NCBI RefSeq assembly: GCF_002760615.1
Contig: NZ_AWWI01000181.1
Location: 1-64,000, forward strand
DNA from: Puniceibacterium antarcticum
GTDB taxonomy: Bacteria; Pseudomonadota; Alphaproteobacteria; Rhodobacterales; Rhodobacteraceae
Reading direction: 5' to 3'
DNA: 64,000 bases
Part shown: in pieces, positions 62,180 to 64,000 of the stretch
Layout: the number at the start of each line of letters is the position of its first letter
Numbering within the stretch: the stretch's first letter is position 1
Program-made: the position numbers and the translations under genes
Notes under the pieces: model-generated
The model's input: the letters and a program-made list of their open reading frames with translations, nothing else
What the model was told of the DNA's origin: nothing
Databases searched by the model: none

Positions 62180-64000
62180 CTATTGGGATGTATCCCGGCC
62201 AAGCAGAATAGCCCTACACGCGTCGTCCCAATCACTATCCTTGAGTTGTAACAAAAGGTTTTCTTTAGCGTTTGCAGCTGCTTCTGAGTGCGTACCGAAG
62301 GCGGCAAATACATCGGGTTGTGCTTCGAACTCAGCCAGTTCGGTCAGTACAAAATGAGCAAAGTCTTGAGGTTGCAATTTTTCTCGCGCTTTGTTCAGGA
62401 GGCCAGTGTGGACCCAATCTGATACCTGCTGGCCCTCATCCACGACAAACCGACCATCACGTCCGAACAGCAGGGCGTGCAAGATTGCCAAACGACAGAC
62501 GTCAGGACGCGCGAACTCCATCCGATCCAGATACGACCTGAGCACGGTGTCGCGTGAGTAGCTTTCGTGCTCCCCGTCGCGCAACAGGCAGTAATCGCGG
62601 AGTTGTTGAGAGCATTCGGAATTGCGTTCAGCAACATATTCCAAGAGATAACTTAAAGGCCCTGCGCCCTCATCGTTCCCAGAAAACACAAGGCAGTGCT
62701 GTCGTAGAGCAGCGCCCCAAGCGTCGATTACGTCTTTGGCTTCTTTGACGACATCGAGGTCCTTTTCGGATAGTTTCTGCACGAATTGTTTTTCACCGAG
62801 AAAACTGGACTGCACCTGAAAGACGAGGCTGATCCCTCGAGCCGTCAGGCTGAATATGTCCCGGCGAAGAATATCGGCCAAACTCTGCAAACCTGTCGCA
62901 ACATCATCCTGCTCCCATGACTTGACCCAGATCAGGCCTGGGATGTGGGGCGCAATGTCTTTGGCTGTGAGGTCTGGAATGCTGGTCACACTGATCAAAT
63001 CGTCTGTCAGCAATAAAGACGGTGCATCTGACATGGCGAGACTTTTGGGAAAACTGATGATGTTGCCATAGAAATTGACCTCTACCTTCGTTTTGCTTGT
63101 CCGTAGGGTTTTGATCAAAGGCATTGTTACCGCGGGGTAGACCTCACCAACACCTAGGTCGGTTCCCGGTGGTCTTTTATCCAAGATCTGCCGATGTTCA
63201 TCATTGAGAAATCGATCAAAAATCAACAATGGGCCCCGCCGACCATCGACAGTTATCCTGCGCAAACTATACCGGGTCGCAACCCAAACGGCCTCGCTAT
63301 TTTCTTCCCAATGTACTTCCAATTTTTTTCCGAGTAGTACGCGCAAGTCACGCAGCGCATCAAAGCCATCCCCCAGGTTCTCGACACCTGGTGGTTTGCT
63401 GGTCGGCATCCGGTACCTATCGCGGGTTTTTTGAGTCCAGGCAGCTAAACGCCGTAGATGGTTTTCTGTTTCTCTGCTGTCTTGACCAACATATTTGCTC
63501 ACAGGCGTATCGGATACATGCAGTCTGGTGATCGGTTTCTGATCGGAAACGGTCCATAAATCCAGGCTCTGGTGCCCTATCATCCAGACATATATGGAAG
63601 GATCATGGCCTGCGTCATATGCGGCCCCCAGTTCCGATTGAGGCGCTGGCCTGACAGCTATGCGCCCGTTCGGACTGGGAGCCATCAACGCCGGAGCACC
63701 CCATGCAGAAAACTCGATCGGGTGATAGAATTGCTTTTGCGCGGCCACGTCGAACGAGAAAAAGCCGGCGCTTGTCCCAAGAATCTCATGGTTTTTTCTA
63801 TCTCCCGAATGTGACGAACCGATCCCCCAAATTTGCCCGTCCGCATCTTCAAAGAGACGCCCCCTAACATAAGCACATCCCGGTGGATAAGGGCGCGTGT
63901 CAGGCGATATTTCGCGATACTCTCGCGCAACCGCACGCCAACCGAACCACCACTGTTTCCTGAGCTCAGGCGCAACGAGTGGTTCCGTTCGCCAAATAAC
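62180..64000 (-). CDS. large unknown protein, 5' end outside the window
   Basis: The minus frame ending at 62180 stays open to the right edge without a stop (at least 606 residues). The portion before the GTG at 63748 is clearly coding: PLVAPELRKQWWFGWRAVAR, YPPGCAYVRGRLFEDADGQI and NHEILGTSAGFFSFDV. The first third has strand-rich repeats such as YVWMIGHQSLDLWTVSDQ that hint at a propeller-like fold; the rest is helical with acidic stretches (VVKEAKDVIDAWGAALRQHC). No catalytic motif, signal peptide or membrane segment is evident. I do not recognise a family; position beside IS66 debris suggests mobile cargo. Confidence 0.6.
   Translation of the reverse strand, partial: VIWRTEPLVAPELRKQWWFGWRAVAREYREISPDTRPYPPGCAYVRGRLFEDADGQIWGIGSSHSGDRKNHEILGTSAGFFSFDVAAQKQFYHPIEFSAWGAPALMAPSPNGRIAVRPAPQSELGAAYDAGHDPSIYVWMIGHQSLDLWTVSDQKPITRLHVSDTPVSKYVGQDSRETENHLRRLAAWTQKTRDRYRMPTSKPPGVENLGDGFDALRDLRVLLGKKLEVHWEENSEAVWVATRYSLRRITVDGRRGPLLIFDRFLNDEHRQILDKRPPGTDLGVGEVYPAVTMPLIKTLRTSKTKVEVNFYGNIISFPKSLAMSDAPSLLLTDDLISVTSIPDLTAKDIAPHIPGLIWVKSWEQDDVATGLQSLADILRRDIFSLTARGISLVFQVQSSFLGEKQFVQKLSEKDLDVVKEAKDVIDAWGAALRQHCLVFSGNDEGAGPLSYLLEYVAERNSECSQQLRDYCLLRDGEHESYSRDTVLRSYLDRMEFARPDVCRLAILHALLFGRDGRFVVDEGQQVSDWVHTGLLNKAREKLQPQDFAHFVLTELAEFEAQPDVFAAFGTHSEAAANAKENLLLQLKDSDWDDACRAILLGRDTSQ

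Noticed and set aside
1-64000. Search by eye for CRISPR arrays, tRNA and rRNA genes
   Set aside because: No regularly spaced repeats, no tRNA-like TTCGA/acceptor pairs in context and no rRNA signature stretches were found; a covariance-model scan would be needed to exclude small RNAs.

Overview
The window looks like accessory DNA from a marine alphaproteobacterium of the Rhodobacteraceae (Roseobacter group), probably a megaplasmid, chromid or genomic island. The grounds are GC-rich coding sequence, the transporter families present (TctABC with an AbrB-type protein, FrcBCA-like and Lsr ABC systems, AfuABC/PotA-like ABC), an H-NS-type nucleoid protein and very many insertion-sequence (IS) remnants. 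I see no rRNA, tRNA, replication or partition genes and no CRISPR array, so replicon type and species cannot be fixed.

Layout. 1-8.6 kb: an organic-acid cassette (isocitrate-lyase/PEP-mutase-family lyase, PrpF-family isomerase, GntR regulator, divergent TctC-TctB-TctA-AbrB) between IS6-like and IS5-like remnants. 8.65-16.9 kb: a sugar-type catabolic cluster with PfkB kinase, LacI regulator, FrcBCA-like ABC importer, BtpA, TenA, phosphotriesterase-like hydrolase and a GATase1-like protein, whose substrate I cannot name. 17-29.8 kb: IS wreckage (IS630, IS1595, IS1380, IS110) with small or orphan genes (WGR protein, DUF6471, a membrane coiled-coil protein, MerR/MFS pair, TrmL-like methyltransferase, an HWE kinase with its response regulator) and two truncated transporter genes. 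30-38.8 kb: an autoinducer-2 (AI-2) locus, lsrG-lsrK-lsrR divergent from lsrA-lsrC-lsrD-lsrB, with no lsrF; a class II aldolase gene lacking its usual dehydrogenase half stands in that place and ends beside an IS3 remnant. 39.5-43.4 kb: an H-NS-family gene and a 1084-residue PAP2 phosphatase-autotransporter fusion. 44-50.6 kb: an ABC importer operon with a metallo-beta-lactamase-fold hydrolase and a histidine phosphatase, divergent from a DeoR regulator, likely for a phosphorylated substrate. 50.8-56.6 kb: a quinone-reductase-like gene, XRE and LysR regulators, two alpha/beta hydrolases and a dehydrogenase remnant. 56.9-61.1 kb: a FecBCD-type ABC importer whose binding protein has lost its signal peptide at a rearrangement junction, then an EamA exporter. 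61.4-64 kb: an IS66 fragment and a long unknown gene running off the right edge.

The general picture is a mosaic: self-contained uptake-and-catabolism cassettes, each usually with its own divergent regulator, separated by decayed IS elements. Several cassettes have been damaged at those seams (aldolase, FecB-type protein, FMN reductase, MFS, RbsA-like ATPase, DppF-like ATPase). The least explained intact system is the BtpA/TenA/phosphotriesterase/GATase cluster with its own ABC importer and kinase.
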